Assembly (NCBI RefSeq): GCF_000367365.1
Contig: NZ_BARF01000088.1
Location: forward strand, 1 to 64,000
DNA length: 64,000 nt
Origin: Streptomyces prunicolor NBRC 13075
GTDB lineage: Bacteria; Actinomycetota; Actinomycetes; Streptomycetales; Streptomycetaceae
Reading direction: 5' to 3'
A program made the position numbers and the translations under genes. Each line of letters begins with the position of its first letter. The stretch's first letter is position 1. The notes under the pieces were generated by a model. That model was not told the DNA's origin. It ran no database searches and saw nothing but the letters and a program-made list of their open reading frames with translations. Below are positions 40,314-48,780 of this stretch, piece by piece.

Positions 40314-41548
40314 GGAGACTCCTGGCGGGCGTGAGCATGGGTGTGGTCGGTCGCGGGGAACACGGCCGCGGTCAACGAGCCGAACTGGTCCCGCAGTTGG
40401 CGGGCGGCGGCCAGGTTCCGCTCGGCGAGGGTCCCCCGTAGCTCGGCCGATCGCTTCTCCAGCGCCCGGAATTGCTCCAGCAACCGGTCGGCGTCGACCT
40501 CGCGCGCCGGGTGGCAGTACGCGCCGAGGCCCATCCGGTCCATGAGCGCGTCGCTCTTCGCCGCATAGCTGAGGGCGAGCACCGGTGTGCCGGTCTTCAG
40601 CGCGCAGATCAGGTTGTGGTAGCGGACCGCCACCACGGTGTCGGCGGCGACCATCTCGTTCATCAGGTCGTCCAGGGAAGTCGGTTCGGCGGCGGTGACC
40701 AGCGGTGAGTCGACCGCGTCGAGGATCGCGGCGACCACCGTGGCATCGCAGCGGTCGCCGGTGAGGAGCCGGACCGGTCTCCCCTCCTCGACCAGCGTGC
40801 GGACGAACCGGATCGTCCCGTCGAGGTAGCGCCGGTATATCTCGTCGGCCCGGGCGCGGTCGTCGTTGCCGCCGTGGAAGTCCATGACGCCGACGCAGAC
40901 CGTGCCGGGCGGGCCCGAAGGCATGCTTGTCCGCGGCGCAGGCAGGGAGAACGCGAGGTCCGGGTAGACCTCGTCGCGCGCGGTGTCCACGCCCATCGCC
41001 CGCATCGCGTCCCGGGACTGGGCGTCCCGGTACGACCGGTACGCGGCCAGCCGCCCCGACCAGCGGACCAGGGCGCGGGTGGGCCGGTTGCGGATCTCGG
41101 CGGCGCCGACGCTTACCAGCGCGACCCGGGTGCGCATCAGCCGGCCGCTCGCGCAGAGCAGGAACAGCGAGTACGGGAAGCCCCACGGCCGTAGCGGCAG
41201 GGTGGCCTCCAGGACGCCCATGCCCGGCACGATCACCACGTCGTGCTTCCGCACCCAGGCGGCGGTGCGGAAGATGTCGACGAACTTGCCCAGACCCTTG
41301 GACGCGATCGAGCCCGCGCGTGACGCGGTCCGGTACTCGGCGCGGTTCCAGTGCATCCGGGTGGCGGGGATCCCGAACCGGGCCGTCACGGCCTCGGGTC
41401 CGCCGCACAGGGCGTCCACGACCGCGTCCGGGTGGTCGGCGCGGAGGTATGCGAGGACGGCTTCGAGCGATCCGTCGTTGCCGAGGTTGCCGGAGCCGAG
41501 CAGGCCGAACACCCCGACGCGCACCGGCCCTTCGGGCGCTGACGTCAT
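40310..41548 (-). CDS. Polysaccharide pyruvyl transferase family protein
   Basis: This is a 412-residue protein of the PF04230 type, GT-B-like. The N-terminus VGVFGLLGSGNLGNDGSLEA is the family signature, followed by VVIVPGMGVLEATL and the late VVAVRYHNLICALKTGTPVL. Such enzymes put a pyruvate ketal from phosphoenolpyruvate on a sugar of a secreted polymer, or act as glycosyltransferases. The ATG at 41548 has GGGGAGG before it and overlaps the previous stop as ATGA. Confidence 0.9.
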   Translation of the reverse strand: MTSAPEGPVRVGVFGLLGSGNLGNDGSLEAVLAYLRADHPDAVVDALCGGPEAVTARFGIPATRMHWNRAEYRTASRAGSIASKGLGKFVDIFRTAAWVRKHDVVIVPGMGVLEATLPLRPWGFPYSLFLLCASGRLMRTRVALVSVGAAEIRNRPTRALVRWSGRLAAYRSYRDAQSRDAMRAMGVDTARDEVYPDLAFSLPAPRTSMPSGPPGTVCVGVMDFHGGNDDRARADEIYRRYLDGTIRFVRTLVEEGRPVRLLTGDRCDATVVAAILDAVDSPLVTAAEPTSLDDLMNEMVAADTVVAVRYHNLICALKTGTPVLALSYAAKSDALMDRMGLGAYCHPAREVDADRLLEQFRALEKRSAELRGTLAERNLAAARQLRDQFGSLTAAVFPATDHTHAHARQESP

Positions 41549-42492
41549 GCGCGCCTCCCCTCGCGGCCGGCGACGAGGGCGTCGACGGAGACCGTGAGCT
41601 GGGCCGGGTCGACCGGGGCGCGGTCCTCGACGCGCTCGCCTGCGCCCGGCCGGACCCGGCTGGTCATCCAGGAAGCCAGGTGGCGGTAGCAGGCGCGCCG
41701 GTCGGCCGGGGACAGCGGTGCCCGCCGGATCGCCGAGGCGAAGCCCCAGATGTACTCGGCGAGCAGGCGGGGCGTCGGGTGCAGCGCGCCGGCCCGGCGC
41801 GGGTCCAGGTTGACGCAGCGGGCGCGCTTGGAGGGGTTCGCGCGTTCGGCGCGGGTGGGGTGGTCGCGGCGGAAGTAGAGGAGTTCCGGGACCTGGTGGA
41901 AGCGTCCGTGCAGGGTGATCTCGGCGACGAACGTGCGGTCCGCGTGGTGGTAGCTGTCCATCGGTTTCACCCGGCGCAGCACGTCGGCTCGGATCACGCC
42001 GTAGAAGTCGTCGCCGCCCGGCTCGAACAGCAGGCTGCGGAAGCGGTCGGGTGCGTGCGGGGAGTCGGTGGCGAGCGTGTAGTCGTAGGGCACCGTCACC
42101 TGGCCGTCGCCGTCGATGACCGCCTGGTCGGTGTGCGCGAGGATGACGTCCGGCCGCTCGTCCAGTGCTTCTATGCAGCGCGTCAGCAGGTCGCGGCCGT
42201 AGAGGTCGTCGTGCGAGGCCCACTTGAAGAGTTCGCCGCGGGACTCGGCGAAGACGTGGTTGTGGTTCGGCGTGGCGCCGATGTTGCGGGGCAGCCGGAG
42301 GTAGCGGATGCGGGAGTCCTGCGCGGCGTACTTGCGGCAGATGTCCTCGGTGGCGTCGGTCGAGGCGTTGTCGGAGACGACCAGTTCGAAGTCCTCGTAG
42401 GTCTGGCCGAGGAGGGCGTCGAACGACTCGGCCAGGTACTCCTCGCCGTTGTACACGGGCAGGCCGATGCTCAGCCGCGGTCGGTCGGTCAT
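41545..42492 (-). CDS. Glycosyltransferase family 2
   Basis: This GT-A enzyme has 315 residues and inverts the sugar linkage when adding a sugar to the lipid-linked repeat unit. The opening RLSIGLPVYNGEEYLAESFD and VVSDNASTDATEDI are typical; the metal site is in KWASHDDLYGRDL. The catalytic Asp is likely in YHHADRTFVAEI. It has no membrane helix. ATG 42492 overlaps the flippase stop as ATGA. Confidence 0.93.
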   Translation of the reverse strand: MTDRPRLSIGLPVYNGEEYLAESFDALLGQTYEDFELVVSDNASTDATEDICRKYAAQDSRIRYLRLPRNIGATPNHNHVFAESRGELFKWASHDDLYGRDLLTRCIEALDERPDVILAHTDQAVIDGDGQVTVPYDYTLATDSPHAPDRFRSLLFEPGGDDFYGVIRADVLRRVKPMDSYHHADRTFVAEITLHGRFHQVPELLYFRRDHPTRAERANPSKRARCVNLDPRRAGALHPTPRLLAEYIWGFASAIRRAPLSPADRRACYRHLASWMTSRVRPGAGERVEDRAPVDPAQLTVSVDALVAGREGRRA

Positions 42493-43796
42493 GAGGTCCT
42501 CACTTCGGGGATGGGATCGCGGTGGCGCTCGCGCAGGGCGGAGCGCAGTTGCAGCCACCACACGGCCGAACCGCTGATGGTCGCGGCGGCGACGCCCCAG
42601 GCCGAGCCGGCCGTGCCGCCGAGGGCAGCCCCGCCGAGCCCGCCGCCGACGTAGCAGGCGGAGGCGAACAGCTGGCATTTCAGGCTGCGCCGGGCCGCGC
42701 CGAGCGCGCGCAGTCCGGCCGCGGCGCCGGTGCCGAGGCCCGCTCCGGCGACGCTGAGGGTGATCTGCACGATGAGGTGCGAGGAGGAGTGCCAGACGTC
42801 GCCGAGCGCCAACTCGCCGAACCTGCCCGGCATCAGCAGCAGCGCCGAGCCCCAGAGCAGCGCTCCGGTGGCCTGTCCCCCGCCGAGGAAGAGGCAGAAC
42901 CTGCCCAGTCGGTGCGGGGCCTGCCGCAGCACGCGTGCCGCCTCGGGGACGGTGACCAGGGACAGCCCCATCAGTACCGCGAGGAAGGGGCCGAGGAGGA
43001 GTTCGGCGCCACGCACCGCGCCCACCGCGCTCACTCCGACGATCGCGCCGAGGCCGTACGCCCGGAGCTGGCTCGCGCCGCTGAGGCTGACGTTCTCGAC
43101 CAGGTACCGGTAGCCGAGATCGCGCTGTTCGCGCAGCCACCCGCGGGCCTGTGCGGTGCGGGGCCGGATGCCGGACTGGACGCAGCCGTACCCCGCCGCC
43201 ACCGTGGCGGACGCGCCCCAGGCGAGCACGAAGGCGGCCACGGTGCCGACATGGGCCGCCACCACCATGGCGGGGATGAGCGCGATGCCCCACACGATGT
43301 CGTTGACGAACGCCTTGCGCCCGTCGCCGGCGGCGAAGAAGGAGAACCGCCAGGCGTCCTGGAGCAGCAGCCCCGGCATCATCAGACCGAGGGCGGCGAA
43401 CGCGGGCCCCACCCGGCCGCCGAGCCCGAGCCCGGCCGCCAGGCACAGCACTCCGAGGGCCGTGCCGACGCAGAGCGCGGTACCCGTCGAGCGGGCCACC
43501 GCCCCGCGCCAGGACGGCTCCGGTACTCCGCTGAAGCGCACCACGAGCGGGTCGGTGGCCAGGCCGCGGGAGACGTTGAGCACCACGCCATAGGTCACCC
43601 AGGCGAGGCTGAACACGCCGAACGCGGTCACGCCCAGCGAGCGGGCCACGTAGATGCCCACCGCGAAGTTGCTGATGCTGGAGGCCGCCTGGTCGGCCAG
43701 TCCCCAGGACAGCCGCCCGACGAGGGCCCGCTTGGCGGACCGGGCGGGTCTCGCCGTTGTCCGAGGATTCTCCCCGTCGGTGGTCATCGGCGTCAT
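42489..43796 (-). CDS. Polysaccharide flippase (Wzx-like, MOP superfamily)
   Basis: This 435-residue membrane protein has about 12-14 helices in two halves, as in Wzx/MATE-type oligosaccharide flippases. Early segments are SWGLADQAASSISNFAVGIY and SLGVTAFGVFSLAWVTYG. It probably moves the lipid-linked repeat unit across the membrane. The first ATG (43796) overlaps the previous stop as ATGA. Confidence 0.9.
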   Translation of the reverse strand: MTPMTTDGENPRTTARPARSAKRALVGRLSWGLADQAASSISNFAVGIYVARSLGVTAFGVFSLAWVTYGVVLNVSRGLATDPLVVRFSGVPEPSWRGAVARSTGTALCVGTALGVLCLAAGLGLGGRVGPAFAALGLMMPGLLLQDAWRFSFFAAGDGRKAFVNDIVWGIALIPAMVVAAHVGTVAAFVLAWGASATVAAGYGCVQSGIRPRTAQARGWLREQRDLGYRYLVENVSLSGASQLRAYGLGAIVGVSAVGAVRGAELLLGPFLAVLMGLSLVTVPEAARVLRQAPHRLGRFCLFLGGGQATGALLWGSALLLMPGRFGELALGDVWHSSSHLIVQITLSVAGAGLGTGAAAGLRALGAARRSLKCQLFASACYVGGGLGGAALGGTAGSAWGVAAATISGSAVWWLQLRSALRERHRDPIPEVRTS

Positions 43797-45067
43797 GTCT
43801 TGATCAGCCCGGCCTCGTGCAGCGCACCGGCCGCGTCGGCGACGGTGTCGAACGGCAGCCCGGACCGCTCGGCGACGTCCAGCAGACTGTGCTCGCCGTC
43901 GGACAGGTTGAGCACCCAGAGCATGGCCATCTGGGCCTGCTTGGTGTCGCTGCGCCCGCCGAGCGCGTCGTACAACCCGCGCCGGCCCAGCTGTGGTTCG
44001 CCGTAGGGGCTGAGGTTGAGGTACCGCCGGTTGCGGTCGAGAACGGCGAACGCCTCGCGGCAGACGGCGAGGGTGTCCGCCATCGCCGTCGGGGAGACGT
44101 AGTCCAGGTTGTCCGCCGAGGTGTGGTACTCGGGGTAGCCCGCGTACGGGGTCCGGGTGAGCGAGCCCACGCCCAGGTTGAAGCCGGGCGAGCAGTACTG
44201 CCGCTCGTCGTAGCCGTACGGGGTGAACTCGTTGACCTGGTGCGGGCGTTCGGACGCGGCCAGCACGTGCCGCAGCACCCGGTCGATCTCCGCGTCACCG
44301 CGTCGGCTTTGTTTGTACGTCAGTTGACCCGAGTCGCCTGCGCAGGCCAGCACCAGCCCGTGCTTGACCCGGTCCACCCGTTCCGCGTTGCGGGCCAGCC
44401 AGGTGATCGCCCCGATGGTGCCGGGCGCGTAGATGAACCGGTAGGTGTAGTACGGCGTTTGCTCCGCCAGCGCGCGGGCGAGGAACGTCGCCACCGCGAT
44501 GCCGGCCAGGTTGTCGTTGGCCAGCGACGGGTGGCAGGTGTGGCAGGAGACGATCACCTCGTCGGCGACCTGTCCGGGGACCACGTGCTCGGCGTACGTG
44601 AGGTGCCCGTCGGCGAGCGTGGAGTCGATCCGTACCTCGTACTCGCCGTCCGGCAGCGCGTCCAGGGTCTCCTGGGCCAGGCAGAAGCCCCACTCCGGCT
44701 TGTAGTAACTGGTGCGGTACGGCACCCAGTTCGGCTGGTCCGGCAGGGTGTGCAGGTGGGCGCGCAGCTCGGACAGGGGCATGGTCCTCGCGACCGGCAC
44801 GCTGTAGCCGAGGACGTGCAGGCTGGACGCGGCGAAGTCGACGACCCGCCGGCCGGTGCTGTCGGCGATGTACGCGTCCCGGATGTTCCACTCCTGCGGC
44901 ACCGTCCAGTCGAGGACCTGTGTCCCGGTCGGCACCTCGTGCACCTGGAGCGGGAGGTACTCGCCGACGATGTCCAGGGTGGCGCGCACGCCGTCGCCGG
45001 TGATGCTCCGGCAGAGCGGGTACAGCCGCTCCACCAGGCCGTACATTTCCTCGCCCGTGTCGGTCAT
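43793..45067 (-). CDS. DUF4910 aminopeptidase-like protein
   Basis: This 424-residue protein matches the DUF4910 family: an M28-like zinc peptidase fold followed by a winged-helix C-terminus. Metal-type residues are in VSCHTCHPSLANDNLAG, DERQYCSPGFN and EYHTSADNLDY. The N-terminus MYGLVERLYPLCRSITGDG is the family signature. Its members recur in surface-polysaccharide and branched-sugar gene sets, where they may remove an acyl or aminoacyl group rather than act on proteins. The last 80 residues (LNLSDGEHSLLDVAERSG and on) are the winged helix. The reaction is unknown. Confidence 0.88.
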   Translation of the reverse strand: MTDTGEEMYGLVERLYPLCRSITGDGVRATLDIVGEYLPLQVHEVPTGTQVLDWTVPQEWNIRDAYIADSTGRRVVDFAASSLHVLGYSVPVARTMPLSELRAHLHTLPDQPNWVPYRTSYYKPEWGFCLAQETLDALPDGEYEVRIDSTLADGHLTYAEHVVPGQVADEVIVSCHTCHPSLANDNLAGIAVATFLARALAEQTPYYTYRFIYAPGTIGAITWLARNAERVDRVKHGLVLACAGDSGQLTYKQSRRGDAEIDRVLRHVLAASERPHQVNEFTPYGYDERQYCSPGFNLGVGSLTRTPYAGYPEYHTSADNLDYVSPTAMADTLAVCREAFAVLDRNRRYLNLSPYGEPQLGRRGLYDALGGRSDTKQAQMAMLWVLNLSDGEHSLLDVAERSGLPFDTVADAAGALHEAGLIKT

Positions 45068-46089
45068 CGGCGCCACCGCAGGGTGTCGTCGACGGTGCCG
45101 GCCTCGGTCGCCGCGCGCAGCACGGCGAGGCGGGTGAAGCGCTGCTCGAAAGCCTCCCGGGTCAGGTCGAACTTCCGGTAGGCGTCGGCGAGTTCGAGCG
45201 CGCCCTGCTTCACCGTCCACTCGCAGTCGAAGCCGGGGATCGCGTTGCGGAAGCGCGAGAAGTCCACCCGGTACGAGCGCGGGTCGGCGCCGTTCTCGCC
45301 GGTGATCACCACCTTCGCGCCGGCCACCGCCTCGGCGACCTGGTCGGCGATCTCGGCGACCGTGACGTTGTTGATCTCGCTGCCGATGTTGAACGCCCGG
45401 TCGTGCACCGCCTCGCGCGGTGCGGTGAGCGCGGCCGTGAAGGCGCGGGCGATGTCGGCGGCGTGCACCAGCGGGCGCCAGGGAGTGCCGTCGGAGAGCA
45501 CCAACACCTCGCCGGACAGCAGCGCGTGGCCCACCAGGTTGTTCAGCACGATGTCGGCGCGCAGCCGGGGCGAGTAGCCGAAGGCGGTGGCGTTGCGCAT
45601 GAACACCGGGGTGAAGTCGCCGTCGGCCAGCGCGTGCACGTCGTCCTCGACCCGCACCTTCGACTCCGCGTACGGCGTCACCGGGCGCAGCGGGGCGTCC
45701 TCGGTCACCAGGCCGTCGCCGCCGGAGGCGCCGTAGACGGAGCAGGTCGACGCGTACAGGAAGCGCCGAACTCCGGCGTCACGGGCCAGCTTTGCCAGGC
45801 GTACGGACGCGTGGTGGTTGATGTCGTAGGTGAGTTCCGGCGCCAGCGATCCCAGCGGGTCGTTGGAGAGGGCGGCCAGGTGGATCACGGCGTCCACCCC
45901 GGCCACGTGCTCGGGGGTGATGTCGCGCAGGTCCACCCGTACCCCGGGCGGGTCGGCGGGCTGCGGACCGAGGACGGAGTCGGCGAACAGGCCGGAGTCG
46001 AGGCCGACGACCTCGTGTCCGGCGGCGGTGAGGATCGGGGCCATGACGGTGCCCAGATAGCCCTGGTGTCCGGTCAGTAGTACGCGCAA
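45064..46089 (-). CDS. NAD-dependent epimerase/dehydratase (nucleotide-sugar SDR)
   Basis: This extended SDR has 341 residues from a TTG (46089) with GGGGG upstream. The cofactor motif is VLLTGHQGYLGTVM, the active-site Ser is in YASTCSVYGAS and Tyr-x3-Lys is in TPYAESKVRVE. The C-terminal part binds the nucleotide sugar. It may be a 4-epimerase, 4,6-dehydratase or 4-ketoreductase. It does not look like classical CDP-glucose 4,6-dehydratase, which is not found in the window. The stop overlaps the DUF4910 start as ATGA. Confidence 0.9.
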   Translation of the reverse strand: MRVLLTGHQGYLGTVMAPILTAAGHEVVGLDSGLFADSVLGPQPADPPGVRVDLRDITPEHVAGVDAVIHLAALSNDPLGSLAPELTYDINHHASVRLAKLARDAGVRRFLYASTCSVYGASGGDGLVTEDAPLRPVTPYAESKVRVEDDVHALADGDFTPVFMRNATAFGYSPRLRADIVLNNLVGHALLSGEVLVLSDGTPWRPLVHAADIARAFTAALTAPREAVHDRAFNIGSEINNVTVAEIADQVAEAVAGAKVVITGENGADPRSYRVDFSRFRNAIPGFDCEWTVKQGALELADAYRKFDLTREAFEQRFTRLAVLRAATEAGTVDDTLRWRR

Positions 46090-46094
46090 GGTGT

Positions 46095-46742
46095 TCAACC
46101 CCCCAGGTTGAGCGTGAGTTTGGTGACGGCGAACGCCTCGGCGTATCGCGCGTGGCATTCGATGCCGCGGATCCGGGCGAGGCCCAGGAAGGCCTCCCGG
46201 TCGTACCAGGGCCGGTGTCGCTGCGAGGCGTAGTGCTCCTGCAGCAGCCGCACCTTCTGTTCGGCGGTCTCCGGCGACAGCGGCTGGTACGCCGCCATGC
46301 GGCCGAGATCGCCGTCCCACTTGACGATCTCGTAGCCGAGCACGAGGTGGTCGCGGAACGCGGTGGGTATCAGCTGGGCCAGGCCGCGGTGGTCCTGGTG
46401 CGCGTCATCGGTACGCGGGGCCAGGATCAGGTCCGGGTCGGTCCGCTCGCGCAGTTCCTCGACCGCGGCCTTGGCCTCGTCCCAGTGCGTGGGCAGCCGG
46501 CCGTCCGGCAGCTTGTGCACGGTCAGCCGCAGGTCGGCGCCCGGGCAGAAGGCGGTGAGCGCGGCCTGCTCCTCCTGCTCCCGCTCAGTGCCGCCGCCGG
46601 AGAGCACCAGTGCGTCGACGCGGATGCCGGGCCGGGCCTGGCACAGCGTCAGCAGGGTGCCGCCGGCGCCGATGGCGATGTCGTCGCAGTGGGCGCCCAC
46701 GACGACGATCCGGTCGAGAGGACCGGCTCCGAGCCTGATCAC
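46095..46742 (-). CDS. PIG-L family deacetylase
   Basis: This zinc-dependent N-deacetylase-like protein has 215 residues. The metal motif is VVGAHCDDIAIGAGG (Cys replacing Pro of the usual AHPDD), with the distal His in RTDDAHQDHRGLAQL. It probably removes an N-acetyl group from a sugar or sugar nucleotide. The GTG start forms a GTGA overlap with the cytidylyltransferase gene, which places it in the nucleotide-sugar branch of the operon. Confidence 0.92.
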   Translation of the reverse strand: MIRLGAGPLDRIVVVGAHCDDIAIGAGGTLLTLCQARPGIRVDALVLSGGGTEREQEEQAALTAFCPGADLRLTVHKLPDGRLPTHWDEAKAAVEELRERTDPDLILAPRTDDAHQDHRGLAQLIPTAFRDHLVLGYEIVKWDGDLGRMAAYQPLSPETAEQKVRLLQEHYASQRHRPWYDREAFLGLARIRGIECHARYAEAFAVTKLTLNLGG

Positions 46743-47533
46743 GCACGCACCTCTGCGCTGTCCCGCTCCCACACGGCCCACGGGCGGTCGCCCCGGGTGT
46801 AGGCCTCGTCGAGCGCTGCGCGCTCCTTCACAGTGTCGGTCGGCTTCCAGAAGCCGCGGTGCTGGTGCGCCACCAGCCGTCCGCGCTTGGCCAGTTGGGC
46901 GCATCCGTCGGCGACCAGGTCCCCGTTCTCCGGTATGTGGTCGAAGACCTCCTGGCGGAGCACGAAGTAGCCGCCGTTCTCCCACAGCGGCATGTCACTC
47001 ACCGCAGTGATGCCCCCTACGAGGCCGTCCTCGCCCAACTCCACGCAGTGGAACGAGGATTGTGGCGGTACGACCATCATCGACGCCCCGGCGTCGCGCT
47101 GGGCGAACCGGTCGATCATCTCGGGCAGCGGGGCGTCGGTGAGCACGTCGGCGTAGTTGGCGAGGAACATCTCGTCGCCGTCCAGATGGTGCCGCACCCT
47201 GCGCAGCCGCTCCCCGATCGGTGACTCGATGCCGGTCTGCGCGAAGGTGATCGTCCAGTCGGCGATGTCGGTGGACAGCAACTCGGTGCGCCCGCCCCGC
47301 AGGACGAAGTCGTTGGACGCCGTCTCCTCGTAGTTGAGGAAGAAGTCCTTGATGTGGTGCGCCCCGTAGCCGAGGCAGAGGATGAACTCCTTGTGCCCGA
47401 AGTGCGCGTAGTAGCGCATGACGTGCCAGATCAGCGGGCGCGGCCCGACCATCGCCATCGGCTTGGGCACGTCGTCGGAGGTTCCGTTGCGCATGCGCAT
47501 CCCGTAACCGCCGCAGAACAGGACGACCTTCAT
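46739..47533 (-). CDS. rfbF: Glucose-1-phosphate cytidylyltransferase
   Basis: This 264-residue nucleotidyltransferase makes CDP-glucose from CTP and glucose 1-phosphate. The signature loop is FCGGYGMRMRNGTSDD followed by VPKPM, and GPRPLIWHVMRYYAHFGHKE and FILCLGYGAHHIKDFFLNY align closely with RfbF/DdhA. NYADVLTD is the metal-binding Asp region and WKPTDTVKE the C-terminal motif. It starts the CDP-sugar branch. Its usual partner, a CDP-glucose 4,6-dehydratase, is not seen here. ATGA overlap with the methyltransferase gene. Confidence 0.93.
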   Translation of the reverse strand: MKVVLFCGGYGMRMRNGTSDDVPKPMAMVGPRPLIWHVMRYYAHFGHKEFILCLGYGAHHIKDFFLNYEETASNDFVLRGGRTELLSTDIADWTITFAQTGIESPIGERLRRVRHHLDGDEMFLANYADVLTDAPLPEMIDRFAQRDAGASMMVVPPQSSFHCVELGEDGLVGGITAVSDMPLWENGGYFVLRQEVFDHIPENGDLVADGCAQLAKRGRLVAHQHRGFWKPTDTVKERAALDEAYTRGDRPWAVWERDSAEVRA

Positions 47534-48780
47534 GCCGTGACCTCCTTCAAGACGCCCTCGACAACGCTCAGTTCCGGGATCGGGAAGACCAGCCGGCCGC
47601 CCCACTCGTGCACGAACGACAACTGCTCGACCAGCTCGGCCCGCAGGTTCCACGGGAGGACGAGGACGTAGTCCGGCTTGTCGGCGGCTATCTGCTCGGG
47701 CGGCAGGATCGGGATGCGGGTGCCCGGGGTGAACCTGCCGTGCTTGTACGGATTGCGGTCGACCGTGTACGTGAGCAGGTCGGGCCGGATGCCGCAGTGG
47801 TTGAGCAGGGTGTTGCCCTTGCCCGGGGCGCCGTAGCCGACGACCGTCTCGCCGCGCTCGGCGGCGTCGATGAGGAACCGCAGCAGATCCCGGCGCACCT
47901 TGGCCACCCGGGCGGAGAACTCGGTGTACCCCGACAACTCCTGCAAGCCGGCGGCCTTCTCCCGGGCCAGCACGTCGGCCACCCGCTGCGACGGCTCCCC
48001 CGCCACCTCGGCGGGCCGGGCCCACAGCCGGATGGAGCCGCCGTGCGTGGGCAGCAACTCGACGTCCACGAGGGCGAGTCCGCCGCTCGCGAGGGCCCGG
48101 ATCGCGGAGGCGACCGTGTAGTACTGGAAGTGCTCGTGGTAGATCGTGTCGTACTGGTTGTCCTCGATCAGGGTCAGCAGGTGCTGCACCTCGATGGAGA
48201 CCCAGCCGTCGTCGGCGACCAGCGCGCGCAGCCCCTGGGTGAAGCCGACGACGTCGGGGATGTGCGCGTACACGTTGTTGGCCACGACCAGGTTCGCCGG
48301 GCCGTGCTCGGCGCGGACGGCCGAGCCGGTGTCGGGGCTCAGGAACGCCGTGTGCGTGGGCACCCCCGCCTCCCGCGCCGCGGCACCGACGTTCACCGAC
48401 GGTTCGATGCCGAGGCAGCGGATCCCGCGGTCCACCACATGTCTCAGCAGGTAGCCGTCGTTGCTCGCGACCTCGACCACGAAGGCGTCGGGACCGAGCG
48501 CGAGGCGCTGTACGGCATCGGCGACGTACGTGCGCGCGTGTTCCACCCAGGAGGTCGAGAACGAGGAGAAGTACGCGTACTCCTTGAACGTCTCCTCCGG
48601 CGTGATCAGCGGCGGGAGCTGCGCGAGCCAGCAGTCGGTGCAGACCCGCAGGTTCAGCGGGTACGTCTGCTCCGGCCGGTCCAGTTGGTCCGCGGCGAGA
48701 AAGCTCTCACACGGTGGTGTCGCTCCAAGATCGACGACGCTCGTCGTCGCTTCCGAGCCGCAGAGTCGGCATCGTGTCAT
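47530..48780 (-). CDS. NDP-sugar C-methyltransferase (TylC3-like, three-domain)
   Basis: This 416-residue methyltransferase has the three parts of sugar C-3 methyltransferases: an N-terminal zinc knuckle (CRLCGS with CTDCWLAQ), a SAM domain with VVEVASNDGYLLRHVVD, and a C-terminal domain with VVGYGAPGKGNTLLNHCGI and FTPGTRIPILPPEQI. The active-site His-type segment YDTIYHEHFQYYT is present. It probably adds a methyl branch to the CDP-4-keto-6-deoxy sugar, so the polymer may hold a branched-chain sugar. Confidence 0.92.
   Translation of the reverse strand: MTRCRLCGSEATTSVVDLGATPPCESFLAADQLDRPEQTYPLNLRVCTDCWLAQLPPLITPEETFKEYAYFSSFSTSWVEHARTYVADAVQRLALGPDAFVVEVASNDGYLLRHVVDRGIRCLGIEPSVNVGAAAREAGVPTHTAFLSPDTGSAVRAEHGPANLVVANNVYAHIPDVVGFTQGLRALVADDGWVSIEVQHLLTLIEDNQYDTIYHEHFQYYTVASAIRALASGGLALVDVELLPTHGGSIRLWARPAEVAGEPSQRVADVLAREKAAGLQELSGYTEFSARVAKVRRDLLRFLIDAAERGETVVGYGAPGKGNTLLNHCGIRPDLLTYTVDRNPYKHGRFTPGTRIPILPPEQIAADKPDYVLVLPWNLRAELVEQLSFVHEWGGRLVFPIPELSVVEGVLKEVTA

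Noticed and set aside
42522..44006. A 494-codon plus-strand frame opposite the flippase gene
   Set aside because: It is shadow translation with no recognisable domain. The minus-strand flippase has clear membrane helices and coupled starts.
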